This document shows, piece by piece, positions 34,017-44,700 of a stretch of 64,000 bases of DNA. The stretch is from Tubulanus polymorphus (taxonomy: Eukaryota > Nemertea > Palaeonemertea > Tubulaniformes > Tubulanidae). The translations under genes and the position numbers were made by a program. A model generated the notes under the pieces. It did not search any database. It saw nothing but the letters and a program-made list of their open reading frames with translations, and was not told where the DNA came from. Location: the NCBI RefSeq assembly GCF_964204645.1, contig NC_134027.1, positions 22,060,485-22,124,484 of the forward strand, given 5' to 3'. How positions within the stretch are numbered: position 1 is the stretch's first letter; each line of letters starts with the position of its first letter.

Positions 34017-35046
34017 TCAGGTGACAGTTTTGCGACTGCACATGATTTTCACCGTCGACCGATATTGTTTGCTGGCGATCAGATAGATTACGCAATTGAC
34101 CGCCGAATCGACCGGGGTCAAGTTGTCAAAAATGAAAAAAAAGCATATTCATAACAAGGTGGTCTCCTTTGACGCAGCCAAAATAGTTGCAAACTCGAGA
34201 AAAGAGGGTCGGCAATTCGCACACCAAATATATAGATGTCGTTATCAAAACTAGTTGCGTTGCTTTTGTTTTCGCGGCCGAACCGTCATTCGCAGTTTTC
34301 GTGGCCATCGACTTTCGTAGCCAACTGGACCTAAATACCAACCACAACAGAACGATATTCGCGGACATGATGAAGGCCGCCGGGATGGATACAGTTAGCA
34401 ACATATATATCCAAGTGCTTATAAAATCTATCGACTGATCTTTCGAAAATTTTCCATAGCGCGGGTAGTCCGGCGGAGCGCCGCTGCATTTTAACATTTC
34501 GATTCTGGCGCCGAAGTAACGCGGGACGTAGACGACGGCCGAGACGAAGACAACGATCGCCGTGCCGATATAAATGCGTTTCTTGTCGATGCAGCGCCGC
34601 GACCAGAACGGAAACAGCACGTGAAAACATCTGACGACCGCAGTGAGAACGATCATCCAATTGCGTATCATGACAGTCGACTTGTAGCTGGCGATTCGAA
34701 TCCAGTTCCACAGCGGGAAAACGGCGTAGTCCGACCATCGACGGAATAGTAAATCTCCGTAGAGCGCTCGATGTACCAGGTGACGGAACGGACCATCGAA
34801 GAACGTATTCGATAAATATATGATATCAGAAACCGCCACGAGGATGAGAAGGCGAATGGCTTGCCCGCTTTCGGGCATTCTCAGAAAAACGAGTATGCTG
34901 AATACGTTGAAGCATACGCCCATAATACATACGGGAAGAATGAAGTCGATTTGCAAGTAATGCTTTCCCGGTTTGTTTATTCCCGGTTTGCTGACGATTG
35001 GGTCAAATTTGGCCTGACCAAAAACGTCCGACCAGGCCCAATGCAA
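34017..35046 (-). pseudogene. rhodopsin-like receptor pseudogene, array copy 2
   Basis: Very similar to copies 3 and 4 from TM1 to TM6 but broken in two ways. At the 5' end the normal N-terminus (MxRNLTAIT...EYVCPL) is replaced by a fragment of the GCGATCACAC-family MITE joined through a piece of receptor C-tail (reading IVSKPG), and no ATG precedes TM1. Near TM7, a run of eight T (minus strand, about 34125-34132) against seven in copies 3 and 4 shifts the frame after MLFF and stops it at once; the TM7 sequence down to the ancestral stop (34017) is present in another frame. A homopolymer error could explain the frameshift but not the lost start. Confidence 0.85.
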
Positions 35047-35092
35047 ATTTTAGTGCAATACAAACGATTTCGCCTGAACAGTGAAGATTTCT
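34990..35092. mobile_element. GCGATCACAC-family MITE fragment at a receptor junction
   Basis: GGTCAAATTTGGCCTGACCA through AATGCAAATTTTAGTGC. The junction with receptor sequence (TTTGCTGACGAT) is the same as at 38434, so both derive from one insertion that was later duplicated. Confidence 0.8.
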
Positions 35093-36095
35093 GTTTTGTG
35101 ATTTCTATAAAGATTCTTGAAGCCCTACGATCAGTTTTGAAAAAAAATTTGCACGTGCTATCTCAGTAAGAATGCGTCTTTTCAATTAAGAATATAAAAG
35201 TCTTGCAGGCGTCCTTAGTTCTACATCAAAATACCATATTCTCTTTGGAAATATTTCTTGGGTTGGGAACATTGATTTGTAGCTGGTTTGTTAAGTGAGA
35301 ATACGTGTGTTGTAGTAAATCATATGTATTAGCCTATAAGATATTAGTCAATACGTTTGTTTTTATGAGGCAAAATACACAGACCAGCACAATATAGAAA
35401 TAGCAGAAGAAACTGGGAACTGGTAACTTTTGACTTTGTCGCTGAATTTTTGTAAGAAAATCATTTGGTCAGAGGTCAACATTTAAGCTACTTCTACATT
35501 AGCTCATTGAACCTGGGTTTGGATTCAAGTTCAATGAAAACCGGCGTTCACAGCGAGTAGCGTTTACACTTAACTTGGCTTCAGTTGTACGAATCCACAT
35601 CCCTAGTTCAAGTTCAAGGTCAATTGTGTAGCTCAAAAAATGCATGGAACACTGATTTACCATCTTTATTCGAAAAAAAGCCAAGTCAGATGCGGTGGTG
35701 GGTTTAATGCGGGGTAAACTCTTCTTTTTCAAGGAGCGTTTCTAAAATGCAGGTTTTATGTATAAAGTCTGCATTCTCAGGGTCTAAGAAGCAAGTGTAG
35801 CTAAGGCTGTACTTCTTGATATCATTTCCTTCTGGACAGAGCTATGGATCCATATGTATGCCAAGACATTATTGGGCAATTTTTGGCCATTAGTGGCAAC
35901 AGGGGTAGCTTTCCCAGCTATTGTAAATAGGGCAACTTCCTTGTGAAGCAGTCAAGTCGTAAGCCGAATTCATGGAACGATTGATTGCTCGTTGCAGTTG
36001 TTATGTCACATCAGATATTTGTCTAGTATTAAAATCTAAACACAGGAATAGACTCGGGTTCAGACCAATCGCACGTCAAAATCATTCATCAAGGT
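35093..36095. repeat. receptor-array downstream module, copy 3
   Basis: Downstream flank of receptor copy 3, highly similar to 38520-39545. Contains the insertion segment seen at 32500-32830 (here about 35485-35812). Confidence 0.8.
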
Positions 36096-37130
36096 TCAGG
36101 TTAGAGTTTTGCGACTGCACATGATTTTCACCGTCGACCGATATTGTTTGCTGGCGATCAGATAGATTACGCAATTGACCGCCGAATCGACCGGGGTCAA
36201 GTTGTCAAAAATGAAAAAAAGCATATTCATAACAAGGTGGTCTCCTTTGACGCAGCCAAAATAGTTGCAAACTCGAGAAAAGAGGGTCGGCAATTCGCAC
36301 ACCAAATATATAGATGTCGTTATCAAAACTAGTTGCGTTGCTTTTGTTTTCGCGGCCGAACCGTCATTCGCAGTTTTCGTGGCCATCGACTTTCGTAGCC
36401 AACTGGACCTAAATACCGACCACAACAGAACGATATTCGCGAACATGATGAAGGCCGCCGGGATGGATACAGTTAGCAACATATATATCCAAGTGCTTAT
36501 AAAATCTATCGACTGATCTTTCGAAAATTTTCCATAGCGCGGGTAGTCCGGCGGAGCGCCGCTGCATTTTAACATTTCGATTCTGGCGCCGAAGTAACGC
36601 GGGACGTAGATGACGGCCGAGACGAAGACAACGATCGCCGTGCCGATATAAATGCGTTTCTTGTCGATGCAGCGCCGCGACCAGAACGGAAACAGCACGT
36701 GGAAACATCTGACGACCGCAGTGAGAACGATCATCCAATTGCGTATCATGACAGTCGACTTGTAGCTGGCGATTCGAATCCAGTTCCACAGCGGGAAAAC
36801 GGCGTAGTCCGACCATCGACGGAATAGTAAATCTTCGTAGAGCGCTCGATGTACCAGGTGACGGAACGGACCGTCTAAAAACGTATTCGATAAGTAGATA
36901 ATATCCGAAAGAGCCACGAGGATGAGAAGGCGAATGGCTTGCCCGCTTTCGGGCATTCTCCGAAAAACCAGTATGCTGAATACGTTGAAGCATACGCCCG
37001 TAATACATACGGGTAGAATGAAGTAGATTTGCAAGTAATGCTTTCCCGGTTGGGCTTTTTGCAACGGGCAGACGTACTCCTCAGTAGTAACAGTAACAGC
37101 AATAGTTATGGCAGTTAGGTTTCTGACCAT
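36096..37130 (-). CDS. rhodopsin-like (class A) receptor, array copy 3
   Basis: Intact intronless frame, ATG at 37130, TGA at 36096, 344 residues. Nearly identical to copy 4 and clearly similar to copy 1 in all seven membrane segments, with the same unusual landmarks: VVRC for DRY, CELP in TM6, NCVIY in TM7, and no cysteine before TM3. The N-terminus MVRNLTAITIAV...EEYVCPL has an N-glycosylation sequon (NLT). It ends CSRKTLT, with the stop two residues after the CSRKT shared by the family. Five 42-bp units abut the ATG. Probably a peptide or chemosensory receptor; ligand unknown. Confidence 0.85.
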   Translation of the reverse strand: MVRNLTAITIAVTVTTEEYVCPLQKAQPGKHYLQIYFILPVCITGVCFNVFSILVFRRMPESGQAIRLLILVALSDIIYLSNTFLDGPFRHLVHRALYEDLLFRRWSDYAVFPLWNWIRIASYKSTVMIRNWMIVLTAVVRCFHVLFPFWSRRCIDKKRIYIGTAIVVFVSAVIYVPRYFGARIEMLKCSGAPPDYPRYGKFSKDQSIDFISTWIYMLLTVSIPAAFIMFANIVLLWSVFRSSWLRKSMATKTANDGSAAKTKATQLVLITTSIYLVCELPTLFSRVCNYFGCVKGDHLVMNMLFFIFDNLTPVDSAVNCVIYLIASKQYRSTVKIMCSRKTLT

Positions 37131-37340
37131 ACTGAAGAACTTGTGATCATTGTTGCTGAATCCGAGGAGTGTACTGAAGAACTCGTGATTATTATCGCTG
37201 AATCCGAGGAGTGTACTGAAGAACTCGTGATTATTATCGCTGAATCCGAGGAGTGTACGGAAGAACTTGTGATTATCATTGCTGAATCAGAGGAGTGTAC
37301 TGAAGAACTCGTGATTATCATTGATGAATCCGCGACAATG
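37131..37340. repeat. 42-bp start-codon repeat, five units
   Basis: Five units (42 bp = 14 codons) immediately upstream of the receptor copy 3 ATG. On the minus strand one frame stays open through all units (14-residue unit IIITSSSVHSSDSA), begins at an ATG about 37319-37321 and overlaps the receptor start, ending at 37115. The receptor frame itself (14-residue unit TLLGFSNNNHEFFS) is broken by a TGA in one unit. Confidence 0.85.
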
Positions 37341-37690
37341 ATTTGAAAGAGTGACGTGGCAAGACACGAATTGTTTGATACGTTTTAGTGTCGCATCTCT
37401 GTAACCTCTATTCGCAGTTGTAGTCGCCCGCCTATGTAATAATTTGTAAACGTTGAGGATTGCTACACACGTATTTACCCCGAGGCGTTTCGTTGAAATA
37501 TACTATATGCGAAAATTCCGAATTTTGATATAGCCTATTGCATCATCTACACATCTAGCCCAAAAACTCGAGTTTTCAGGCTTCGTAGTGGGCCTTGAAA
37601 TCCTTGGATAGCCTTAGATTATCGAAAGGATATTCAAGGCCTTGAAATGCTGTGAATTCAGATCTTCTTAGGTCTTGAAAATGGATTTGG
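37341..37690. repeat. receptor upstream flank, duplicated
   Basis: Matches about 40625-40930 (shared GTGACGTGGCAAGACACG and GTATTTACCCCGAGGCG). This is the region 5' of the receptors and would hold their promoters; no TATA box is obvious. Confidence 0.65.
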
Positions 37691-37956
37691 TTACCGCGCT
37701 TCAATTTCCTCTACATCGATCGATTAAATTCGAGTCAACTTTTCCGATTAGTCGATCAATTTTTGGTGAGATCAATACCATACACTGAGAGAGAGCGGAT
37801 ATCTTATATCTATTCGATGACTCGTTTGATAATTTGCGGATTTGGAAGCCTAAGAATAATGTTCAAATTTCATTAGAAATGAACTGATTTTCACTACGAA
37901 TAACCCAGTGTTTTGTTGCGCCATCTGGTGTTGCCGGTATGCCATTACTCGCGTCT
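37691..37956. repeat. direct repeat of 42006-42257
   Basis: About 260 bp from TTACCGCGCTTCAATTTC to CCATTACTCGCGTC, found again 4.3 kb away at 42006-42257 with few differences. It marks the outer part of the segmental duplication. Confidence 0.8.
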
Positions 37957-38373
37957 TTTAGAGAATCTATCAGGGGTCAACATTTACCTCTCATTTTCTT
38001 CGGGACAGAGATGTGGATCCAGATTAAATGCCAAGAAAGTATTTGGCAATCTTTGGCAGTCGCTATAGTATGGCACCCTGCATCTCTGGGAGATGCAAGG
38101 AGCACCAGATGCGACACTATAGCATTGATCGGAGGGGGGCATCCACGGATTTTCTGGGGCAATGATTACTGTTGTCTGTTGTTGGCGAAAAGAAAATATG
38201 AAAACACTGCTCAATTTATATCAAGGCTTAGTAATGATACGACATTCAGATGGGGTGCATATGTTACAACATGTATTGGTCATTTATTCAGATCCCACAG
38301 AGGACTGGGTTTTACGGCTTGTAGTAGTCATCCGTCGAAATGATCGCCCCCCCCCCCCCCGAGGATTAGGTGT
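37957..38373. repeat. receptor-array module, partial copy
   Basis: Matches 28960-29506 (GGACAGAGATGTGGATCCAG, TATGGCACCCTGCATCTCTGG, TAATGATACGACATTCAGAT). It lacks both insertions found there (29192-29358 and 29510-30331). A run of about 14 C lies at 38347-38360. Confidence 0.8.
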
Positions 38374-38434
38374 TAGTTTTGCGGCTGCACATGATTTTCT
38401 CTGTCGACCGATATTGTGGTTTGCTGACGATCCG
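38374..38434 (-). pseudogene. receptor C-terminal scrap
   Basis: On the minus strand it reads IVSKPQYRSTEKIMCSRKT then two residues and a stop, matching the end of TM7 and the C-tail of the array receptors. It is joined directly to a MITE fragment; everything from the N-terminus to TM7 is missing. It supplies the empty site for the transposon in receptor copy 1. Confidence 0.8.
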
Positions 38435-38519
38435 GTCAAATTTGGCCTGACCAAAAATGTCGGAACAAGCCCGATCCAAATTTTAGCACAATACAAATGA
38501 TTTCGCCTGAACAGTGTTT
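38435..38519. mobile_element. GCGATCACAC-family MITE fragment
   Basis: GGTCAAATTTGGCCTGACCA through CCAAATTTTAGCACAATAC, same breakpoint as the fragment at 34990. Confidence 0.8.
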
Positions 38520-39545
38520 CTTGTTTTGCTGTACATGGCAATACAACCCAGAAAGAAGATTTCTGTTTTGTGATTTCTATAAAGATTCTTGAAGCCCTAC
38601 GATCAGTTTAGAAAAAAAATTTGCATGTGCTATCTCAGTAAGAATGCGTCTTTTCAATTAAGAATATAAAAGTCTTGCAGGCATCCTCAGTTCTACACCA
38701 AACTACCATATTCTCTATGGAAATATTTCTTGGGTTGGGAACATTGATTTGTAGCTGGTTTGTTTAGTGAGAATACGTGTGTTGTAGTAAATCATATGTA
38801 TTAGCCTATAAGATATTAGTCAATACGTTTGTTTTTATGAGGCAAAATACACAGACCAGCACAATATAGAAATAGCAGAAGGAACTGGGAACTGGTAACT
38901 TTTGACTTTGTCGCTGAATTTTTGTAAGAAAATCATTTGGTCAGAGGTCAACATTTAAGCTACGTCTACATTAGCTCATTGAACTTGCGTTCAACGAAAA
39001 CCCGCGTTCACAGCGAGTAGCTCTACACTTAACTCGGCCTCGGTTGTACGAATACACATCCGTAGTTCAAGTTCAAGGTCAATTGTGGAGCTTAAAAGCT
39101 GCATGGAACACTGATTTACCATCTTCATTCGAAAAAATGCCAAGTCGGATGCGGTGGTGGGTTTAATGCGGGGTAAACTCTTCTTTTTCGAGGAGCGTTT
39201 CTAAAATGTTTTATGTATAAAGTCTGCATTCTCAGGGTCTTAGAAGCAAGTGCAGCTAAGGCTGTACTTCTTGATATCATTTCCTTCTGGACAGAGCTAT
39301 GGATCCATATGTATGCCAAGACATTATTTGGCAATTTTTGGCCATTAGTGGCAACAAAAGCTTTCCCAGCTATTGTACATAGGGCAACTTCCTTGTGAAG
39401 CAGTCAAGTCGTAAGCTGAATTCATGGAACGATTGATTGCTCGGTGCAATTGATATGTAACATCAGATATTTGTCGAGTATTAAAATCTAAACACAGGAA
39501 TAGACTCGGGTTTGGACCAATCGCCCATCGAAATCATTCTAAGGT
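38520..39545. repeat. receptor-array downstream module, copy 4
   Basis: Downstream flank of receptor copy 4, highly similar to 35093-36095, with the insertion segment at about 38959-39266. Confidence 0.8.
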
Positions 39546-40583
39546 TCAGGTGACAGTTTTGCGACTGCACATGATTTTCACCGTCGACCGATATTGTTTG
39601 CTGGCGATCAGATAGATTACGCAATTGACCGCCGAATCGACCGGGGTCAAGTTGTCAAAAATGAAAAAAAGCATATTCATTACGTAGGGGTTTCCTTTGA
39701 CGCAGCCAAAATAGTTGCAAACTCTAGAAAAGAGGGTCGGCAATTCGCACACCAAATATATAGATGTCGTTATCAAAACTAGCTGCGTCGCTTTTGTTTT
39801 CGTGGCTGAACCGTCATTTGCGGTTTTCGTGGCCATCGACTTTCGTAGCCAACTGGACCTAAATACCGAGCACAACAGAACGATATTCGCGAACATGATG
39901 AAAACCGCCGGGATGGATACAGTTAGCAACATATATATCCAAGTGCTTATATAATCTATCGACCGATCTTTCGAAAATTTTGCATAGCGCGGGTAGTCCG
40001 GCGGAGCGCCGCTGCATTTTAACATTTCGATTCTGGCGCCGAAGTAACGCGGGACGTAGACGACGGCCGAGACGAAGACAACGATCGCCGTGCCGATATA
40101 AATGCGTTTCTTGTCGATGCAGCGCCGCGACCAGAACGGAAACAGCACGTGAAAACATCTGACGACCGCAGTGAGAACGATCATCCAATTGCGTATCGTG
40201 ACCGTCGACTTGTAGCTGGCGATTCGAATCCAGTTCCACAGCGGGAAAACGGCGTAGTCCGACCATCGACGGAATAGTAAATCTCCGTAGAGCGCTCGAT
40301 GTACCAGGTGACGGAACGGACCGTCTAAAAACGTATTCGATAAGTAGATAATATCCGAAAGAGCCACGAGGATGAGAAGGCGAATGGCTTGCCCGCTTTC
40401 GGGCATTCTCCGAAAAACCAGTATGCTGAATACGTTGAAGCATACGCCCATAATACATACAGGTAGAATGAAGTAGATTTGCAAGTAATGCTTTCCCGGT
40501 TGGGCTTTTTGCAACGGGCAGAGGTACTCCTCGGTAATAACAGGAACAGCAGTGCTAGTTATGGCAGTTAGGTTTCTACCCAT
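39546..40583 (-). CDS. rhodopsin-like (class A) receptor, array copy 4
   Basis: Intact intronless frame, TGA at 39546. I choose ATG at 40583 (MGRNLTAITS...) by analogy with copies 1 and 3, giving 345 residues. The frame stays open further upstream through one 42-bp unit, but its farthest codon is GTG and no upstream ATG is conserved. Seven membrane segments and landmarks as in copy 3 (VVRC, CELP, NCVIY), ending CSRKTVT. It differs from copy 3 at few positions, mainly in the N-terminus and the third extracellular loop, consistent with a recent duplication of a unit of about 3.45 kb. Ligand unknown. Confidence 0.85.
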   Translation of the reverse strand: MGRNLTAITSTAVPVITEEYLCPLQKAQPGKHYLQIYFILPVCIMGVCFNVFSILVFRRMPESGQAIRLLILVALSDIIYLSNTFLDGPFRHLVHRALYGDLLFRRWSDYAVFPLWNWIRIASYKSTVTIRNWMIVLTAVVRCFHVLFPFWSRRCIDKKRIYIGTAIVVFVSAVVYVPRYFGARIEMLKCSGAPPDYPRYAKFSKDRSIDYISTWIYMLLTVSIPAVFIMFANIVLLCSVFRSSWLRKSMATKTANDGSATKTKATQLVLITTSIYLVCELPTLFSRVCNYFGCVKGNPYVMNMLFFIFDNLTPVDSAVNCVIYLIASKQYRSTVKIMCSRKTVT

Positions 40584-40625
40584 ACTGAAGAACTTGTGAT
40601 TATTATTGCTGAATCCGCGACAATG
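40584..40625. repeat. 42-bp start-codon repeat, single unit
   Basis: ACTGAAGAACTTGTGATTAT..GAATCCGCG abuts the copy 4 start codon. A diverged single unit is also recognisable upstream of copy 1 (31363-31410). Confidence 0.8.
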
Positions 40626-42005
40626 ATTTGAAAGAGTGACGTGGCAAGACACGAATTGTTTGATACGTTTTAGTGTCGCATCTCCGTAACCTCTATTCGC
40701 AGTTGTAGTTGCGCGCCTATGTAATTTGTAAACGTTGAGGATTGCTACACACGTATTTACCCCGAGGCGTTTCGTTGAAATATACTATATGCAAAAATTT
40801 CCGAATTTTGATATAGCCTATTGCATCATCTACACATCTAGCTAGTGGGCCTTGAAATCCTTGAATAGCCTTAGATTATCGAAAGGATATTCAAGGCCTT
40901 GAAACGCCTTGAATTCAGATCTTCTTTGGTCTTGAAAATTGATTTTTTGGGCCTTGAATTTTAAGACTGTCGTGAATCTGTAAGTTCATAATCGTTTTTT
41001 TGCAATGATGATTTTTGCTTTTACTAAAGACCAAATTTTAGACATACAGTCACCAGTCATCACTACACAAAAATGGGATGATGAACGAAAATGTTTTTAA
41101 AGTTGTTTTGAAATAGAAGATACGATGTAGTGGGTGGGATTGTCCTAGTGATGATTTGTTTTGTAAATAGCAATTTCATCTACTAAAGCTAAAAGTTGTT
41201 GGTTTTGGTTATTTTTGAATGAATCGAGGATTTCCTGCCGTAAAAAGACTTTTCTTGAAAGACTCGAAAGCGCTTCTCAAATGGCCTTGAATATTGATTG
41301 TCCTCGAGGCTATGAACCCTGTTTTTCAGCAACATGACATTGAAGATGACCTAATAGCCGAGTAACGGGGTCAAAATCCAAAAAGTTGTCTCGACAAAAT
41401 TTAGCTATTGGCCCTAGATAAAAATATCCAAAATGCAATGGGAACTAACGCATGGTGATTTCGCAGTTCAAGCCTGAGCCCAAGAACAGTTGTCGCCTTT
41501 GGCTTGTTCTAAGAGAGTTAACAAAGAAATGATGATATTGCAAAAAAAGTAAGGTTTGATAGTTGAATAATTTTACTTTCATGCTCTAAATACTGAAACG
41601 CCACATATCATAGCATGGTTTTATTAGGATCAAACTGTGCTGATCGTTATATAATGGTCCTGAGTGTAACTTCTGTTAGCTCTCGGTGCCAATGGATGTA
41701 CACAGCTGATATTTTGTCATTAGGAGGGAAATAGGTGTTGGAATTGACGCGGCGAGGTTCCGTCCATCAGCTCTAAGCCACTTGGAAGTGCTGGGAGAAA
41801 ATTTGCAAAATGTTATTGAATTTTTTCCATATTCTATTTATGCAACATCTCTTCATAAAAAATTACAACTTTTGAATTTAACGTGTGAATTTCGATATCT
41901 ACATCCAAACTATTGGGTGTGAATTTCTTCAATGGGATACCGGCAAGGCTACTGAGGGAAGCAAGGATTCAGTGATAATCCGCCAGGATCGCTAGTTGTA
42001 CTGGG
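40626..42005. other. upstream flank of receptor copy 4 and intergenic DNA
   Basis: The first about 300 bp repeats 37341-37690. About 41000-42000 has no counterpart at the corresponding place after copy 3, so it is an insertion here or a deletion there. No gene seen. Confidence 0.5.
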
Positions 42006-42257
42006 TTACCGCGCTTCAATTTCTTCTATATCGATCGATTGAATTCAAGTCAACTTTAAATTAAATCAATTTTCGGTGAAATCAATACCATACACTGAGA
42101 GCGAAAGGAAATCTCATATCAATTCGATGACTCGTTTGATGATTTTCGGATTTGGAAGCCTAAAAATAATGTTCAAATTTCATCAAAAATGAACTGATTT
42201 TCACTACGAACAACCCAGTGTTTTGTCACGCCATCTGGTATCCCATTACTCGCGTCA
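42006..42257. repeat. direct repeat of 37691-37956
   Basis: Second copy of the 260-bp repeat at the edge of the segmental duplication. Confidence 0.8.
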
Positions 42258-42398
42258 AAACGCGAATTCGTACCCCCTATTGTCCCGCTGCTACATCCCC
42301 TCCACCCACCAACCCACCCCCGGAGTAACGAAGAGCCTGCGTTCTTTCACTGACGGAGATGGAATATTGTATGATTTGCCATTGATGACTAATGTAAG

Positions 42399-42401
<3 letters not shown>

Positions 42402-42436
<35 letters not shown>
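42402..42436. repeat. (AT)n microsatellite
   Basis: About 17 AT units. A (GA)n run of about 27 bp lies nearby at 42601-42627. Confidence 0.9.
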
Positions 42437-42439
<3 letters not shown>

Positions 42440-42596
42440 CAGACAATGGGCATAATAAAAAACAAGATGAGCTTCTACAAAGCCCGACCGGAAAACCGCA
42501 AATTGGCCTAAATTGTAGAGGATATTTTGTACCCTACGATACCGTATGATAATGATACCGACAATACTTAACCGGCTTACACGTGAAAACTCAATC

Positions 42597-42627
<31 letters not shown>

Positions 42628-42631
<4 letters not shown>

Positions 42632-43779
42632 TATGGTTAGTTAGAATATATTATCAAAGTCTTGTCATTTATAGGTGTAAAATGTCACCTCTTTTTATAT
42701 GAATCGTGGTTTACTTGAATTTCCCTTAATCATTAATTAGAAAATGAATTCCAGTGGCAATAAGGGTAATGTGTGAGTGGATGTCCATTCGGTCGTCGAT
42801 TTAGGCTTTGCTAGACTGGTTTCTGGTAATTAGATGAAAAAATCAAATCGTCCATACATACTTGTCACTAAAATATGGGTTAGCCAGTTATCATTGTTGA
42901 CAATATTAAGTGTTATATGCGTTATTTTACGTGGCGTTGCTGAACTTTCGAGGTAATTTTTCTTGATGTCATTTGTTTATTAGCCGCCATCACGCAAGCG
43001 TTTTTAACTCGGAGAAAAATTTGGCCCTACCAAAAAACATCGGAGCAGACGCGAGCCAAATTTTAGCATGGATCAAATCATTGGGCGTGAATTCTTTAGG
43101 ATTTCGACATCGCTCTGCTTTGTTTGAGCATTGTCTAGTATGTAGTGAGTGGTTTACCGATCCGGACCAAATCATATCCGTGCGATCGCGGCTATAGTTA
43201 TCAATCCTTGAGTAATCCAGAGCACGTGAACATGCCTAGGCGATGTTCCCTTCAATCTCGGAAATCACCACCAGTATCAGTAAAACAAGTGGTAAAAGGG
43301 AAGTCAGCATGATAAAAAAAAACAATCGCGCTCGATTTCCTGTTGCTGCTTCCTTTTCAGACATCGTGTCGTTTACTGATACCAGACACTGACTCATTCT
43401 AATATTCTATTTATACGCAGTTTTATAAAAAAATTGCTATTCATATACCATTGAATCAGTAATGAGGGTTCATTCGGTTTTAGTTTCATGTATCAATTGT
43501 TGAATAGTTTATCGATTTGAAATAAATCATCAATATCCGGTTCGTCTGTCTCTCTGCGCTTCCTCGTTTACTACCATCCTGTTGCCTCCATGTTACACCC
43601 ACCCTGTCCGGTGCTTAGAAATCCACTCCCACTCAATCTGCGAATTCGAATTGCTTCGATAACTTAGAAATTCTAGAACTTGTTCATTCTATGGTTGTTA
43701 TTTCGATGCCAATTCCTGTGCGATTACCCCAATTCACCTCAATTCCTTTACTTTAATATTGATACCTTGATCATTTTAC
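42628..43779. other. intergenic, one MITE, no gene seen
   Basis: Apart from the MITE at 42982-43194 no structure is recognisable. Confidence 0.4.
42982..43194. mobile_element. GCGATCACAC-family MITE (copy 5)
   Basis: AGCCGCCATCACGC at the left, GTGCGATCGCGGCTA at the right, with the internal core inverted relative to copy 2 and partly deleted. Confidence 0.75.
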
Positions 43780-44700
43780 CTCTACTGTTACCTCAATACC
43801 TGAATACCTATACCTCTACTATTACCTCAATACCTATACCTCTACCGTTGTTACCTCAGTACCTCTACTATTACCTCAGCATCTACACCTCTACTGTTAC
43901 CTCAATATCTACACCACTATTGTTACCTCAATATCTACACCTCTACTGTTACCTCAGTACCTATACCTCTACTGTTACCTCAGTACCTATACCTATACTG
44001 TTACCTCAGTACCTACACCACTATTGTTACCTCAATATCTACACCTATACTGTTACCTCAGTACCTATATCTCTATTGTTACCTCAGTACCTAAATCTCT
44101 ACTGTTACCTCAGTATCTATACCTCTTCTGTTACCTCAATATCTACACCTCTATTGTTACCTCAGTACCTATATCTCTACTGTTACCTCAATATCTACAC
44201 CTATACTGTTACCTCAATATCTACACCTATACTGTTACCTCAGTACCTATACCTCTTCTGTTACCTCAATATCTATACCTATACTGTTACCTCAGTACCT
44301 ATACCTCTTCTGTTACCTCAATATCTATACCTCTATTGTTACCTCAGTACCTATACCTATACTGTTACCTCAGTACCTATATCTCTATTGTTACCTCAGT
44401 ACCTAAATCTCTACTGTTACCTCAGTATCTATACCTCTTCTGTTACCTCAATATCTACACCTCTATTGTTACCTCAGTACCTATATCTCTACTGTTACCT
44501 CAATATCTACACCTATACTGTTACCTCAATATCTACACCTATACTGTTACCTCAGTACCTATATCTCTACTGTTACCTCAGTACCTATATCTCTATTGTT
44601 ACCTCAGTATCTATACCTCTTCTGTTACCTCAATATCTATACCTCTATTGTTACCTCAATATCTATACCTCTATTGCTACCTCAGTATTTTTATATTACC
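43780..44700. repeat. 26-bp minisatellite, about 35 units
   Basis: Unit TTACCTCAGTACCTATACCT plus CTACTG, with C/T-rich plus strand. A higher-order period of 312 bp (12 units) is visible: the variant CTAAATCTCT occurs at 44091 and again at 44403 in the same context. Degenerate units continue to about 45000. Because 3 units equal 78 bp and no unit contains a stop, long open frames (372 and 226 codons) arise by chance; they are not genes. Confidence 0.92.

Noticed and set aside
34126-35046. Copy 2 as a functional 306-residue receptor
   Set aside because: It begins with TTG inside MITE-derived sequence, has no ATG before TM1, and is frameshifted before TM7.
39859-40458. 199-codon minus-strand frame inside receptor copy 4 (and the equivalent in copy 3)
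   Set aside because: Second-frame shadow of the conserved receptor sequence; its repetition in each copy follows from the duplication.
40584-40652. Extension of receptor copy 4 to 40652
   Set aside because: The extended frame begins with GTG, not ATG, and runs through the 42-bp repeat; the conserved ATG at 40583 is preferred.
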